Positions 50,140 through 59,363 of a stretch of 64,000 nucleotides of DNA are shown in pieces; positions within the stretch are counted from its first letter, which is position 1; every line of letters starts with the position of its first letter. This DNA is from Donghicola tyrosinivorans (GTDB lineage: Bacteria; Pseudomonadota; Alphaproteobacteria; Rhodobacterales; Rhodobacteraceae), in the NCBI RefSeq assembly GCF_003003355.1, contig NZ_PVTQ01000014.1, positions 37,225 to 101,224 of the forward strand, read 5' to 3'. The translations under genes and the position numbers were made by a program. Under the pieces are notes generated by a model. The model did not search any database. It was not told where the DNA came from and worked only from the letters and a program-made list of their open reading frames with translations.

Positions 50140-51530
50140 TATTTGGGGCCGATCATCTGTTCGGGACGCACGACGCGGTCAAAGGTCTCTTCGTCCACAA
50201 AGCCAAGCGCGATTGCCTCTTCTTTCAAAGTGGTGCCGTTCTTGTGCGCGGTCTTCGCAACCTTGGTGGCGTTGTCGTAGCCGATGGTTGGTGCCAGTGC
50301 GGTGACCAGCATCAGCGATTCCTTCATCAGCTTGTCGATGCGGGCGACGTTCGCCTGCGTGCCAACAACCATGTTGTCGGTGAAGGCCGACGCCGCATCC
50401 CCCAGCAACTGGATCGACTGCAGAACGTTGTACGACATCATCGGGTTGTAGACGTTCAGTTCAAAGTGACCCTGCGAGCCAGCGAAACCAACCGCGGCGT
50501 CGTTGCCCATGACGTGGGCGCAAACCATGGTCAGCGCTTCGGCTTGAGTGGGGTTCACTTTGCCGGGCATGATCGACGAGCCAGGCTCGTTTTCCGGCAG
50601 GATCAGCTCGCCCAGACCAGAACGGGGGCCCGAACCTAGAAGGCGCATGTCGTTGGCGATTTTGAACAGCGAACCGGCAACGGTTTTCAGCGCGCCAGAG
50701 AACATGACCATCGCATCGTGTGCAGCCAGTGCTTCAAACTTGTTGGGGGCGGTGACGAAGGGCAGGCCGGTGATGCCAGCGATCTCGGCTGCGACTTTCT
50801 CGGCAAAGCCCTTGCGGGTGTTCAGACCGGTGCCAACGGCGGTGCCGCCCTGCGCAAGCTCGTAGATGTCAGGCAGGCATGCTTCTACGCGCTTGATGCC
50901 CTGAGCCACCTGATGGGCGTAACCACCGAATTCCTGACCAAGGGTCAGCGGGGTCGCGTCCTGGGTGTGGGTGCGGCCGATTTTGATGATGTCCTTGAAC
51001 TCTTCGGACTTGGCGACCAGAGCGCCGTGCAGCTTGCGCAGGCCGGGCAGCAGGACGTCACGGGTGTGCATACCGATGGCAACGTGCATTGCGGTCGGGA
51101 AAGTGTCATTCGACGACTGGCCCATGTTGCAGTGATCGTTGGGGTGCACGGGCGATTTGCTGGCCAGTTGACCACCCAGCATTTCGATCGCGCGGTTCGA
51201 GATCACCTCGTTCGCGTTCATGTTCGACTGGGTGCCGGAACCGGTCTGCCAGACAACCAGCGGGAAGTTGTCGTCAAACTTGCCTTCGATGACTTCGGTC
51301 GCTGCGGCCTGAATGGCTTTGGACAATTCGGCGTCCAGATCACCGAAACCCTCGTTCACGATGGCGCAGGCCTTCTTTACCACACCCAAGGCGCGGATGA
51401 CCGGCACGGGCTGCTTTTCCCAACCAATGGGGAAGTTCATGATCGAGCGCTGGGTCTGCGCGCCCCAGTACTTGTCAGCGGGAACTTCGAGAGGACCAAA
51501 GCTGTCGGTTTCGGTACGGGTATCGGCCAT
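50139..51530 (-). CDS. fumC: Fumarate hydratase class II FumC
   Basis: A 463-residue, oxygen-stable fumarase converting fumarate to malate in the TCA cycle. Diagnostic sequences are [36 protein letters not shown], the H-containing [36 protein letters not shown] and the superfamily signature [26 protein letters not shown] precedes the start at 51530; the longer frame has no support. It is followed by two tiny genes in coupled order. Confidence 0.97.
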   Translation of the reverse strand: MADTRTETDSFGPLEVPADKYWGAQTQRSIMNFPIGWEKQPVPVIRALGVVKKACAIVNEGFGDLDAELSKAIQAAATEVIEGKFDDNFPLVVWQTGSGTQSNMNANEVISNRAIEMLGGQLASKSPVHPNDHCNMGQSSNDTFPTAMHVAIGMHTRDVLLPGLRKLHGALVAKSEEFKDIIKIGRTHTQDATPLTLGQEFGGYAHQVAQGIKRVEACLPDIYELAQGGTAVGTGLNTRKGFAEKVAAEIAGITGLPFVTAPNKFEALAAHDAMVMFSGALKTVAGSLFKIANDMRLLGSGPRSGLGELILPENEPGSSIMPGKVNPTQAEALTMVCAHVMGNDAAVGFAGSQGHFELNVYNPMMSYNVLQSIQLLGDAASAFTDNMVVGTQANVARIDKLMKESLMLVTALAPTIGYDNATKVAKTAHKNGTTLKEEAIALGFVDEETFDRVVRPEQMIGPK

Positions 51531-51575
51531 GAGGCAACCTCCTGTGGATCTGTTGCCCGAGGGTTTACAGGCAGA

Positions 51576-51605
51576 AAAGCCCTGTCGCAATCGCGTCAGG
51601 GCTTT
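51576..51605 (-). terminator. sspB terminator
   Basis: AAAGCCCTG/CAGGGCTTT is a 9-bp stem with a 12-base loop. On the minus strand it is followed by TTTTC and comes 66 bases after the sspB stop at 51671. It separates sspB from fumC. Confidence 0.75.
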
Positions 51606-51670
51606 AGATAGCGCAAACGGGGTCGAAAAATGCCGCTTGTGATCACAAATTTAAAGCGTGTGATCACGGG

Positions 51671-52126
51671 TTACTTGCGGAATTTGTCCAAGCTGACGAT
51701 TTCTGCATCGCCGTGGGGCTCTTCTTCCACCTCGGCCAGTTCGGCGTCCAGCTCATCCTCATCGTCGTCGTCATCGTGGGCGCTTTCGAAGCGCAGGCCG
51801 AATTCAACCGAGGGATCGACGAAGGTGCGGATCGCGTCATAGGGAATGTAAAGACGTTCCGGAGTGTCGCCAAAGTTTAGCGTGACGCCAAAGCCGTCTT
51901 CGTCCACGTCCAGCGATTCAAACCAATGTTGCAGCACCACAGTCATTTCCTGCGGATAGCGCTGCATCAGCCAATCCGCGATCTCGACCCCTTCGCTGTG
52001 GGTTGAGAAGGTGATGAAGAAATGGTGATCGCCGGGCAAGCCAGTTTCTGAAACACCCGTCAGCACTTGGCGGATCAAACCGCGCATAGCTGCGTGCATC
52101 AGATTGCCATAGTCGATATCGCCCAT
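51671..52126 (-). CDS. sspB: ClpXP adaptor SspB (alphaproteobacterial type)
   Basis: A 151-residue SspB-family adaptor that delivers ssrA-tagged proteins to ClpXP. The tag-binding domain covers residues 1-110 (MHAAMRGLIRQVLTGVSETG; HHFFITFSTHSEGVEI; MTVVLQHWFESL). An acidic linker DDDDDEDELDAELAEVEEE follows, then a short C-terminal ClpX-binding peptide EIVSLDKFRK. The start at 52126 is chosen because GGAGG lies 8 bases before it. The tmRNA whose tag it would recognise is encoded about 1.8 kb away at 53945-54262. Confidence 0.93.
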   Translation of the reverse strand: MGDIDYGNLMHAAMRGLIRQVLTGVSETGLPGDHHFFITFSTHSEGVEIADWLMQRYPQEMTVVLQHWFESLDVDEDGFGVTLNFGDTPERLYIPYDAIRTFVDPSVEFGLRFESAHDDDDDEDELDAELAEVEEEPHGDAEIVSLDKFRK

Positions 52127-52192
52127 TTCAGGTGCCTCCATTTTCTTGTCAGCATAGTTCAACAAGAACCAAACAAAAGGGGAAATGCACCC

Positions 52193-53452
52193 TCACGTCA
52201 GTCCTGTCAGTGTTGCGCCGAGCACTGCCATGAAAACAATCGTGCGGGCAATATCCCATTTGCGCCAGAGCAGAACTATCGCGGCCACTAGGGAAAAGCC
52301 AACGCTTTCGATGGCAAGTGTCTGGAATTGCGGGATAGTCAGGGTCATGGGCCCCCATGTGAGAATGCTGGTTTCTGCAAAGAAGACATGCAAGGCGAAC
52401 CAGATCGAAAGGTTCAGGATTACCCCGACCACGGCTGCTGTAATTGCGTGCAGCGCTTTTGCAAATCTGGGCGCATTGCCAAGTTTCTCGATGTAGGGCG
52501 CACCGGCAAAAATCCAGATGAAGCAAGGTACGAAGGTCACCCAGAGGCACATGCTAGCGGCCAAGATGGCCTGAGGGATGCCGCCCTGCGCATAGCCTGC
52601 CAGAAGGGCCACAAACTCGGTCACAAGGATCAGCGGACCGGGGGTGGTTTCGGCCAGTCCCAACGCGTCTATCATCTGTTCGGTGGTGATCCACTGATAG
52701 GTGCCGACAACCTCTTGGGTCATATAGGTCAGAACCGAGTAGGCGCCACCAAAGGTCACGACCGCAAGTTTTGAAAAGAAAACAAAGATTTGCGTCAGGA
52801 AGCTCGCGTCATACACGTAAGCAGCCAAAAGCGGTGCTAGCCACAGAGACAGGCCGATGAAGACCACTGTTAGTGTATAGTTTCCGCGTCCAGCCTCAGC
52901 GGGCGTTTCCGTTGGTTGGACCTGCGGGGTGACAATGCTACCTATTGCAGCCGCCCAAATGATCACCATCGGGAAAGGTGCATCAAAGGCGAAAAGTGCG
53001 ATAAAGCTGCCTGCCGCGATCGCCCGGTCCGAAGGGGTCTTTAGGGCCTTTTTCGATACTTTCATAAGCGCTTGCAGGACAATGATAATGACAGCTGCCT
53101 GAATGCCGGTGAACATCGCCTGCATCAGCGGCATCTGCCCCCAAATCGCATAGGCTAGTCCAAGCGCCAGAATCACCAGCGCCCCTGGGACCACGAACAA
53201 AAGCCCTGCAAGCAGGCCACCAGTGATGCCGCGCAGGCGCCAGCCGGAATAGGTGGCCAGCTGCATGGCCTCTGGGCCGGGCAGCAGCATGCAAAAGGAC
53301 AGGGCGCGCAGGAATTGCGCCTCGGTCAGCCAAGGGCGCTCTTCGACCAATTCCTTGTGCATCAACGAGATTTGCGCCGCAGGGCCGCCAAAGGACAGCA
53401 GGCCAATACGGCCAAAGACGCGAAAGAGATCAGAGTACGGAATATGGGACAT
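52193..53452 (-). CDS. chrA: Chromate transporter ChrA (two-domain)
   Basis: A 419-residue CHR-family membrane protein of the long, duplicated type with about 10-12 membrane segments. The N-terminal half has FRVFGRIGLLSFGGPAAQIS, LPGPEAMQLATYSGWRLRG and a following helical hairpin. The C-terminal half repeats the pattern with FFSKLAVVTFGGAYSVLTY and LAETTPGPLILVTEFVALLAGY. These FGGP/FGGA and PGP motifs are diagnostic. Members expel chromate from the cytosol, or may carry other oxyanions. The start at 53452 follows GGGGTACC. It is a single gene. Confidence 0.92.
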   Translation of the reverse strand: MSHIPYSDLFRVFGRIGLLSFGGPAAQISLMHKELVEERPWLTEAQFLRALSFCMLLPGPEAMQLATYSGWRLRGITGGLLAGLLFVVPGALVILALGLAYAIWGQMPLMQAMFTGIQAAVIIIVLQALMKVSKKALKTPSDRAIAAGSFIALFAFDAPFPMVIIWAAAIGSIVTPQVQPTETPAEAGRGNYTLTVVFIGLSLWLAPLLAAYVYDASFLTQIFVFFSKLAVVTFGGAYSVLTYMTQEVVGTYQWITTEQMIDALGLAETTPGPLILVTEFVALLAGYAQGGIPQAILAASMCLWVTFVPCFIWIFAGAPYIEKLGNAPRFAKALHAITAAVVGVILNLSIWFALHVFFAETSILTWGPMTLTIPQFQTLAIESVGFSLVAAIVLLWRKWDIARTIVFMAVLGATLTGLT

Positions 53453-53518
53453 GGTACCCCGAGAAGGTCGTTTCGCCTCTGGTATGTGGGCCCTAATTCC
53501 GCTTGGCAAGCGAAGGTT

Positions 53519-53869
53519 TTATAATGCTCCGTGGTGGGCGCGGCTGTCGGCGGGGGCCTCGGCCCGTTCTTCCATGCCGTAATCGCGAATGACGGATGCG
53601 ACGCGCAGGCGGTAATCGGCGAAATAGCTTTGGCGGCCAGCCTCTTGCGCGCCGCGGTGGGCGGTCAGCTTGCGCCAGCGGATCACAGCGTCTTCGTCCC
53701 GCCAGATTGACAGAGACAGTAGCTTGCCGGGGGTGGTCAGGCTTTCGAAACGCTCGACGCTGATAAACCCGTCAAAGCCTTCCAGATGCTCTTTCATCTT
53801 GGCCGCCATTTCCAGATAGGGGCCCTGCATGCCGTCCTTGGGCGTCACTTCGAAAATCACTGCAATCAT
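53519..53869 (-). CDS. Antibiotic-biosynthesis-monooxygenase-like protein
   Basis: A 116-residue ABM-domain (dimeric alpha-beta barrel) protein: MIAVIFEVTPKDGMQGPYLE, FDGFISVERFESLTTPGKLL, LSIWRDEDAVIRWRKLTAHR and the C-terminal YFADYRLRVASVIRDYG. Members include monooxygenases and haem-degrading proteins, but most are uncharacterised. Trp and His residues for haem binding are not clearly placed. GGAGGAATTTAT makes the start at 53869 secure. It is upstream of chrA on the same strand, 66 bases away, and may be cotranscribed. Confidence 0.85.
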   Translation of the reverse strand: MIAVIFEVTPKDGMQGPYLEMAAKMKEHLEGFDGFISVERFESLTTPGKLLSLSIWRDEDAVIRWRKLTAHRGAQEAGRQSYFADYRLRVASVIRDYGMEERAEAPADSRAHHGAL

Positions 53870-53944
53870 ATAAATTCCTCCCACTCCGCCGGAATTAAGA
53901 ACGGCAAACTGGCGATTTGAAAAGCAAAATCGACGCTGGGAAGG

Positions 53945-54262
53945 GAAGTGCAGGTTTCTGTTGCCAGGTACCTGCGAACCCCGCCTTACACTGCTAGGCG
54001 CAAGGACTTAGATTTCGGAAACTCCGACTGCTTACGCAGCCATTGCTACCGGAGCACGATTGTCGTTTGCAATTGTACTGTTTGAACCGATAACGGCGGT
54101 ATCACACCGGGACAAAGCAAACCCCTTTAGACGTTCGTCGATCCTATTTCGGCCCCATGATCCCAAACGATAGGATTTTTGGTGGAGCCGCCGGGTACCG
54201 CCCCCGGGTCCGATCCGCTTATTACGAGCGCGTTTATGTCCATAGTCGGTTGCCCGACGTGC
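53945..54262 (-). ncRNA. ssrA: Two-piece (permuted) tmRNA, ssrA
   Basis: On the minus strand this has the circularly permuted alphaproteobacterial arrangement. The acceptor piece (about 54262-54180) carries hairpin GTCGG-GCAA-CCGAC, a T-arm-like segment and acceptor CGGCTCC-A-CCA. A 23-base intervening loop (54157-54179) is probably excised. The coding piece (54156 down to about 53945) begins GGGGCCGAAATAGGATCGAC, which pairs with CGGCTCC and resembles the usual 5' end GGATTCGAC. It holds the tag frame and a closing hairpin GCAGGT/ACCTGC region. tmRNA rescues stalled ribosomes and tags proteins. Outer ends are estimates from family size. Confidence 0.95.
54032..54070 (-). other. tmRNA tag reading frame, ANDNRAPVAMAA
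   Basis: GCA AAC GAC AAT CGT then GCT CCG GTA GCA ATG GCT GCG TAA reads ANDNRAPVAMAA. It fits the Rhodobacteraceae tag type (ANDN start, AA end recognised by ClpXP) and differs from the E. coli tag ANDENYALAA. It lies in the coding piece of the tmRNA, in the position expected of the resume codon onward. Confidence 0.95.
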
Positions 54263-54404
54263 CTAACCTACGAACTTTCCACGGGGTTTCAAGAGGCTGA
54301 CGCGAAAATCCAGCGGCATTCGCACGGATATCCCTTGGCCTGTCGCGCAATCTTTGCATTGATGCTGTTAGAAATTTTGCAGAAAATACGTTTATGAGGC
54401 GTGC

Positions 54405-54920
54405 ATGCTGACCCGAGAATATTGCATCACGATGGCCCGCTATAACGCTTGGCAGAACCGTGGGCTGCGCAAATTATTGCAAACCATGCCAGCGAAAGAG
54501 CTGAATGCGGACCGAGGACTGTTCTTCGGCTCGATTTTCGCGACGGTGAATCACCTGCTGTGGGCCGATACCATGTGGATGTCGCGGTTTCAGGGGCAGC
54601 CCCAGCCTGATGTGAGCCTGAAAGACGCTGTGCATTTTCAGCCCACCATCGCTGCTTGGGCAGGCGAAAGGTTCCGGACCGATGGGCATATCCTCTTGTG
54701 GGCCGAAAAGGTCCGTGAGGTTCAGTTGGTGTCAAACCTGACGTGGTATTCCGGTCTGAAAGGGGCCGAGATTTCGCGCAACATGGGTGGGTGCGTGGCG
54801 CATTTCTTTAACCATCAGACCCACCATCGGGGACAGATACATGCAGCGTTGACCGGAATGGGTTTAAAGCCTGAGCCGACCGATATGTTCCTGATGCCCG
54901 ATCAAGGGCCGTGGCTGTGA
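54405..54920 (+). CDS. DinB-family protein
   Basis: A 171-residue DinB/YfiT-fold four-helix protein. The three metal-binding His are visible in ATVNHLLWADTMWMSRFQG (first) and FFNHQTHHRGQIHAALT (second and third), the family's characteristic spacing. Such proteins are mostly small-molecule thiol-transferases, or DNA-damage-induced proteins in Bacillus. The present substrate is unknown. GAGG sits 6 bases before the ATG at 54405. It is divergent from tmRNA and followed by a photolyase on the same strand (114-base gap), which hints at a shared stress response but proves nothing. Confidence 0.88.
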   Translation: MLTREYCITMARYNAWQNRGLRKLLQTMPAKELNADRGLFFGSIFATVNHLLWADTMWMSRFQGQPQPDVSLKDAVHFQPTIAAWAGERFRTDGHILLWAEKVREVQLVSNLTWYSGLKGAEISRNMGGCVAHFFNHQTHHRGQIHAALTGMGLKPEPTDMFLMPDQGPWL

Positions 54921-55034
54921 TGGACCGGCAAAATCTCTGTTGTCTGCATAAGGGCTTTTCTTTCCAGATTTTGCGCTAGTCTTTGATCCAACAGGAAAAC
55001 TCCTGCGTACCAGTATAAAAAGCAGTGAGGTCCC

Positions 55035-56453
55035 GTGTCCGAGCATTCTCCGATACTAGTGTGGCTGCGCCGAGATTTGCGCCTGTCGGATCATCCGGCC
55101 TTGTGGGCGGCGATGTCCTCGGGGCGGGCGGTTGTTCCGGTGTTCATCCGTGATGAGTTGGTCGATGGCCTAGGGGCCGCGCCCAAATGGCGTTTGGGTT
55201 TGGGGCTGGAACATATGGCCGCGCGGTTGGAACAGATCGGATCGCGTTTGATCTTTCGCAGCGGTGCGGCCTTGGAATGCCTCAACGCACTGGTGAAAGA
55301 AACGGGCGCCAGCGCAGTCTACTGGTCGCGTACCTATGACCCCGAAGGCACCGCCCGAGACACTGCGGTCAAAGCCGCTCTGAAGGACGCCGGGATCGAG
55401 GCGCGCAGTTTCGATGGTCACCTGATGTTCGAGCCTTGGACCGTGCAGACGGGGCAGGGTGCGTTCTACAAGGTCTTCACCCCCTTCTGGAAGAATGTGC
55501 GCGCGGTGGATGTGGCGCAGCCGCTTGGGGCGATCTCATCCCTGAAGGCGCCGGACAGTTGGCCCGAAAGCGAAAGCTTGGCCGATTGGTCGCTTGGTGC
55601 CGCCATGCGGCGCGGCGCGGAAGTGGTGCGCCCCTTCGTCCAGCTTGGCGAAGAGGTTGCGCAGCAGCGATTAGACCTGTTCTTGCAGCAAAAGGTCGAT
55701 GCCTATGACACCGACCGCGACCGCCCTGATCGGGATGGCACCAGTTGCTTGTCAGAGAACCTGGCGCTCGGGGAGATCAGCCCGCGCCAATGCTGGCACG
55801 CGGCTTTGCGCAAGCGGGAAGAGGGCTCAAAAGGGGCCGAGACCTTTATGAAGGAACTCGCATGGCGCGAGTTTGCCTATCACCTGCTGTGGCACACCCC
55901 CCATATCGCAACCGGCAACTGGAAACCCGATTGGGACAAATTCCCGTGGAACGAAGCAGAGACCGATGAGGTCATCGCATGGAAGCAGGGCCGGACTGGC
56001 ATCCAATTCGTAGATGCCGCCATGCGCGAGCTTTACGTCACAGGCCGCATGCACAATCGCGGGCGGATGATCGTGGCCAGCTATCTGACCAAACATCTTC
56101 TGAGTCATTGGAAGATTGGCCTGAAGTGGTTTGAGGATTGCCTGATCGATTGGGACCCCGCCGCGAATGCAATGGGCTGGCAATGGTCCGCAGGCTCTGG
56201 CCCCGATGCCACGCCCTACTTCCGCGTGTTCAACCCTGTCACGCAACTCGACAAGTTCGACCCCCAGCGCGACTACGTCAGCCGCTGGATCGCCGAAGGG
56301 CGCAGCCGACCCCATGAGGACGCTTTGAACTACTTTAAGGCGATTCCCGAAAGCTGGGGTCTTTCCCCCGATGATGCCTATCCAAAGCCCATCGTTGCCG
56401 CCGACAAAGGCCGCGAGCGGGCGCTTTCCGCCTATGAGACACGGGATTTCTGA
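55035..56453 (+). CDS. phrB: Deoxyribodipyrimidine photo-lyase
   Basis: A 472-residue photolyase that repairs UV-induced cyclobutane pyrimidine dimers with blue light. The N-terminal antenna domain spans about 5-160 (ILVWLRRDLRLSDHPALWAA). The C-terminal FAD domain includes the signature FMKELAWREFAYHLLWHTPH, GRTGIQFVDAAMRELYVTGR and MHNRGRMIVASYLTKHL, then LIDWDPAANAMGWQWSAGSG. The start codon is GTG with GAGG before it. The next gene, a methyltransferase, may be cotranscribed. Confidence 0.96.
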   Translation: MSEHSPILVWLRRDLRLSDHPALWAAMSSGRAVVPVFIRDELVDGLGAAPKWRLGLGLEHMAARLEQIGSRLIFRSGAALECLNALVKETGASAVYWSRTYDPEGTARDTAVKAALKDAGIEARSFDGHLMFEPWTVQTGQGAFYKVFTPFWKNVRAVDVAQPLGAISSLKAPDSWPESESLADWSLGAAMRRGAEVVRPFVQLGEEVAQQRLDLFLQQKVDAYDTDRDRPDRDGTSCLSENLALGEISPRQCWHAALRKREEGSKGAETFMKELAWREFAYHLLWHTPHIATGNWKPDWDKFPWNEAETDEVIAWKQGRTGIQFVDAAMRELYVTGRMHNRGRMIVASYLTKHLLSHWKIGLKWFEDCLIDWDPAANAMGWQWSAGSGPDATPYFRVFNPVTQLDKFDPQRDYVSRWIAEGRSRPHEDALNYFKAIPESWGLSPDDAYPKPIVAADKGRERALSAYETRDF

Positions 56454-56526
56454 AACAATGAACCAGATGCTTGCCCCAAGGGGAAACAGTACCTTAGCCT
56501 GTGAGTATGATGAGGAGTGCGCTCTG

Positions 56527-57735
56527 ATGGTGTTGACTGATACGAGTGGACAGCGCGATTTGCCCCGATATTTCCCCGCCGTCTTCCAGATGGTGAAGGG
56601 CATGCGCGCGGGGCGTCTGGATATCCGTTTGCCCGATGGCCGCGTGTTCCGTGCTGAAGGCCAGATCGCAGGGCCCGTTGCCGAAATTCACATCCACAAT
56701 CCGGACACGTTTGCCCGTCTGATCCGCGAAGGCGATCTGGGCTTTTGCGATTCCTATCTGGACGGCTGGTGGTCTTCGCCCGATTTGCAAGCCTTTATGG
56801 ACCTGGTCCACGACAAGAATGATCAGATTTATGACGGTTTTCCGGGGCAGGGCCTTGTCCGCGTCCTAGAGAAATTCCGGTTCTGGATGCAGTCCAACAC
56901 TAAGAAGCAGGCCAAGAAGAACATCTCGTATCACTATGATCTGGGGAATGATTTCTATTCCCTTTGGCTGGATGACACGATGACCTATTCGTCCGCGATC
57001 TTCGCCACTGGTCAGGAAAGCCTAGAGGCCGCTCAGATCGCCAAGTACAAATCTATGGTTGATCAGATGGACGTAAAGCCCGGCGATCATGTGCTTGAAA
57101 TCGGCTGCGGCTGGGGTGGCTTTGCCGAATATGCCGCGAAAGAGCGGGGGCTGAAGGTTACGGGCCTCACGATCAGCAAAGAGCAATTCGACTTTGCCCA
57201 AGCTCGCATCGCCAAGGCGGGGCTCTCGGATATGGTAAAATTTAAGTTACAGGATTACCGCGACGAAAAGGGCACCTACGACGGCATCGCCAGCATTGAG
57301 ATGTTCGAGGCCGTGGGGCAGAAATACTGGCCGGTTTATTTCGAGACCGTGCGCAAGAACCTGCGTCCGGGACGCAAGGCGACAATCCAGATCATTCTTG
57401 TTGAGGATCGCCGTTGGGATACTTACCGAAAAGGCGTTGATTTCATTCAGAAATACATCTTCCCGGGTGGTATGCTGCCTTCGCCTTCGGTTCTGAAAGG
57501 CGAGGTCGAAAGCGCGGGGCTAAAGCTGGCAAAGACGCTGGAATTCGGGGAAAGCTACAGCCTGACCTTGCGCCGCTGGCATGAGGTTTTTGACCGGAAA
57601 TGGGCGGATATCCAGAAATTGGGCTTTGATGAACGGTTCAAGCGCATGTGGGATTTCTACCTTACGTCTTGCGCGGGATCGTTCCGAGGGGGTATTTGCG
57701 ACGTAACCCAGATTACAGTCCAAAGGCCATCCTGA
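56527..57735 (+). CDS. CFA-synthase-like SAM methyltransferase
   Basis: A protein of about 402 residues in the cyclopropane-fatty-acyl-phospholipid synthase (Mycolic_acid_synthase) family. The N-terminal lipid-binding region includes FARLIREGDLGFCDSYLDGW. The core has ISYHYDLGNDFYSLWLDDTM, SAM site VLEIGCGWGGFAEYAAKERG and FEAVGQKYWPVYFETVRKNL. It probably methylates or cyclopropanates unsaturated acyl chains in membrane phospholipids. The start is debatable: ATG 56527 has GAGGAG 9 bases ahead, whereas ATG 56458 lies just after the photolyase stop without a clear binding site. The longer form would add 23 residues. Confidence 0.9.
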   Translation: MVLTDTSGQRDLPRYFPAVFQMVKGMRAGRLDIRLPDGRVFRAEGQIAGPVAEIHIHNPDTFARLIREGDLGFCDSYLDGWWSSPDLQAFMDLVHDKNDQIYDGFPGQGLVRVLEKFRFWMQSNTKKQAKKNISYHYDLGNDFYSLWLDDTMTYSSAIFATGQESLEAAQIAKYKSMVDQMDVKPGDHVLEIGCGWGGFAEYAAKERGLKVTGLTISKEQFDFAQARIAKAGLSDMVKFKLQDYRDEKGTYDGIASIEMFEAVGQKYWPVYFETVRKNLRPGRKATIQIILVEDRRWDTYRKGVDFIQKYIFPGGMLPSPSVLKGEVESAGLKLAKTLEFGESYSLTLRRWHEVFDRKWADIQKLGFDERFKRMWDFYLTSCAGSFRGGICDVTQITVQRPS

Positions 57736-57739
57736 CCTC

Positions 57740-58189
57740 ATGCCCACAGCCGCCCGTCTGATCGCAGCAATCTTTCTTGGTTTGACCGGACTGGTGCTTG
57801 CGTTCCAGATGCGCGGCGCGGCCATCAGTGCCGACAACTTGGTGCTTCCGAATTTTATCGAGATTACGGCGGTCTTCATCGGGATCACCACCGGCTGGCT
57901 GGTGGTGGGACCGCGCAGTGGGCGGGGCTGGCAGTTTGCCGCCTCGACGGGCATTACCGGCGGGATCGTTCTGGTGGTGGGGTTGTTTCTGTCGATTGGC
58001 GCCCACGAGATGTTGCGCCGGACCCTGCGCAACCAATATGACACGGCTTTGGAAGCATTGCTTGCGATCTTCGACATCGCGCTGAAGGACCTGATCGCCT
58101 TGTCTACACCGGGTGTGCTGCTGCCATTGATCGCGGGGGCCATCATGACAGGTTTTGCCAGCGAAGTCGCATCGCGAAACTGGAAGTAA
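57740..58189 (+). CDS. trgA: Tellurite-resistance-associated membrane protein TrgA
   Basis: A 149-residue protein with four hydrophobic segments (about 8-25, 43-58, 68-90 and 120-138) matching TrgA of Rhodobacter sphaeroides, where trgA-trgB and cysK together raise tellurite resistance. The motifs ARLIAAIFLGLTGLVLAF and RNQYDTALEALLAIFDIALK are typical. It starts 5 bases after the methyltransferase gene and is followed 5 bases later by trgB, so these are in one operon. Its biochemical action is unknown. Confidence 0.88.
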   Translation: MPTAARLIAAIFLGLTGLVLAFQMRGAAISADNLVLPNFIEITAVFIGITTGWLVVGPRSGRGWQFAASTGITGGIVLVVGLFLSIGAHEMLRRTLRNQYDTALEALLAIFDIALKDLIALSTPGVLLPLIAGAIMTGFASEVASRNWK

Positions 58190-58193
58190 TTCT

Positions 58194-59312
58194 ATGACCG
58201 ATATTTTTGTTTATGGCACCCTGTGCCATGCGCCTCTTGCCCGAATGATCGCGGGCGAGGAGGCTGAACTTGTTCCCGCAAACCTTTTGGATCATGCGGT
58301 TTTCTGGGCTGCAGGGCAAAGCTACCCGCTGCTTTTGGGGGCTGAGGGGACAGCGGCGCAGGGGCAGTTGCTGACCGGTTTGTCAGATGCGGCGCGGGCG
58401 CGGCTGGATTTCTATGAGGCGGCCTTTGGCTATTACCTTGCGAAGGTCACGGTTCAGACCGCATCCGGCCCGCAAGAGGCCCTGTGCTATTTCCCCGAAG
58501 CTGTGAACGATACTCCCGGTGCGCCGTGGGATTTGAGCGCGTGGCAGGCCACTTGGGCGCAAATCTCGCTCTATGCGGCTGAGGAAGTAATGCAATCCTT
58601 CGGGCTGGTCGATCCGTTGACCATCGGTCAGCGCTTTCCGGCGATCCGGATGCGGGCGGCCTCGCGGGTGACGGCTGAAACCTATCCCAGTGCGCTGACG
58701 CCTTCTGGCATGACACAGGCTCAGGTGAACACCCATCGCCGCCATACCCCTTACACCAACTGGTTCTCGGTGCTGGAAGAGGATCTGAGCTTTGCCAAAC
58801 ACGAAGGCGGGCAAAGCCCAGTGGTGAATCGCGCGACCTTTATGTCGGGAGATTCGGTTTTGATCCTGCCCTATGATCCGAAACGGGATCGGGTGATGTT
58901 GATCGAACAATTTCGCGCAGGTCCCCATTTCCGCGGCGATCCCCATCCTTGGACGCTAGAGCCTGTCGCGGGCCGGATCGATCCGGGTGAGACACCAGAA
59001 CAGGCTGCCCGCCGTGAGGCCGTGGAAGAGGCGCGTCTTGATCTACTGGCGCTGCACTCGGCGGGGCGCGGCTATCCATCGCCTGGTTGTTCCAGCGAAC
59101 ACTATAATTTCTTTGTTGGAATTGCGGATTTGCCCGACCAGATCGTCGGCGTTGCTGGCGAAGAGGCCGAGGCCGAAGATATTCGCAGCCATTTGTTCGA
59201 CTTCACCACTTTCATGCAGATGATTGATAACGACCGGATCAGCGCCTATCCCACCTGCCATTTGGGTCTTTGGTTGGCACGGGCGCGTGATCGTTTGCGC
59301 CTAGCTGCTTGA
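58194..59312 (+). CDS. trgB: TrgB: GGCT-like plus NUDIX protein
   Basis: A 372-residue two-domain protein. The N-terminal gamma-glutamylcyclotransferase-like fold (TDIFVYGTLCHAPLARMI) covers about 1-125. The C-terminal NUDIX hydrolase covers about 210-360. Its Nudix box is GRIDPGETPEQAARREAVEE, lacking no acidic residues. NUDIX domains hydrolyse nucleoside diphosphate derivatives such as ADP-ribose. This architecture corresponds to TrgB of R. sphaeroides, second gene of the tellurite-resistance locus. The start at 58194 has GGAAG before it; a longer frame runs into trgA. cysK follows 51 bases later. Confidence 0.9.
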   Translation: MTDIFVYGTLCHAPLARMIAGEEAELVPANLLDHAVFWAAGQSYPLLLGAEGTAAQGQLLTGLSDAARARLDFYEAAFGYYLAKVTVQTASGPQEALCYFPEAVNDTPGAPWDLSAWQATWAQISLYAAEEVMQSFGLVDPLTIGQRFPAIRMRAASRVTAETYPSALTPSGMTQAQVNTHRRHTPYTNWFSVLEEDLSFAKHEGGQSPVVNRATFMSGDSVLILPYDPKRDRVMLIEQFRAGPHFRGDPHPWTLEPVAGRIDPGETPEQAARREAVEEARLDLLALHSAGRGYPSPGCSSEHYNFFVGIADLPDQIVGVAGEEAEAEDIRSHLFDFTTFMQMIDNDRISAYPTCHLGLWLARARDRLRLAA

Positions 59313-59363
59313 GTTCACCCGCAGACCCCCCTAGAGATTATCCGTCAGAATACGAAAGGGCGC

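Noticed and set aside
54179..54397. 72-residue plus-strand frame overlapping the tmRNA
   Set aside because: It lies over the acceptor piece and upstream region of ssrA on the other strand and has no binding site or family.
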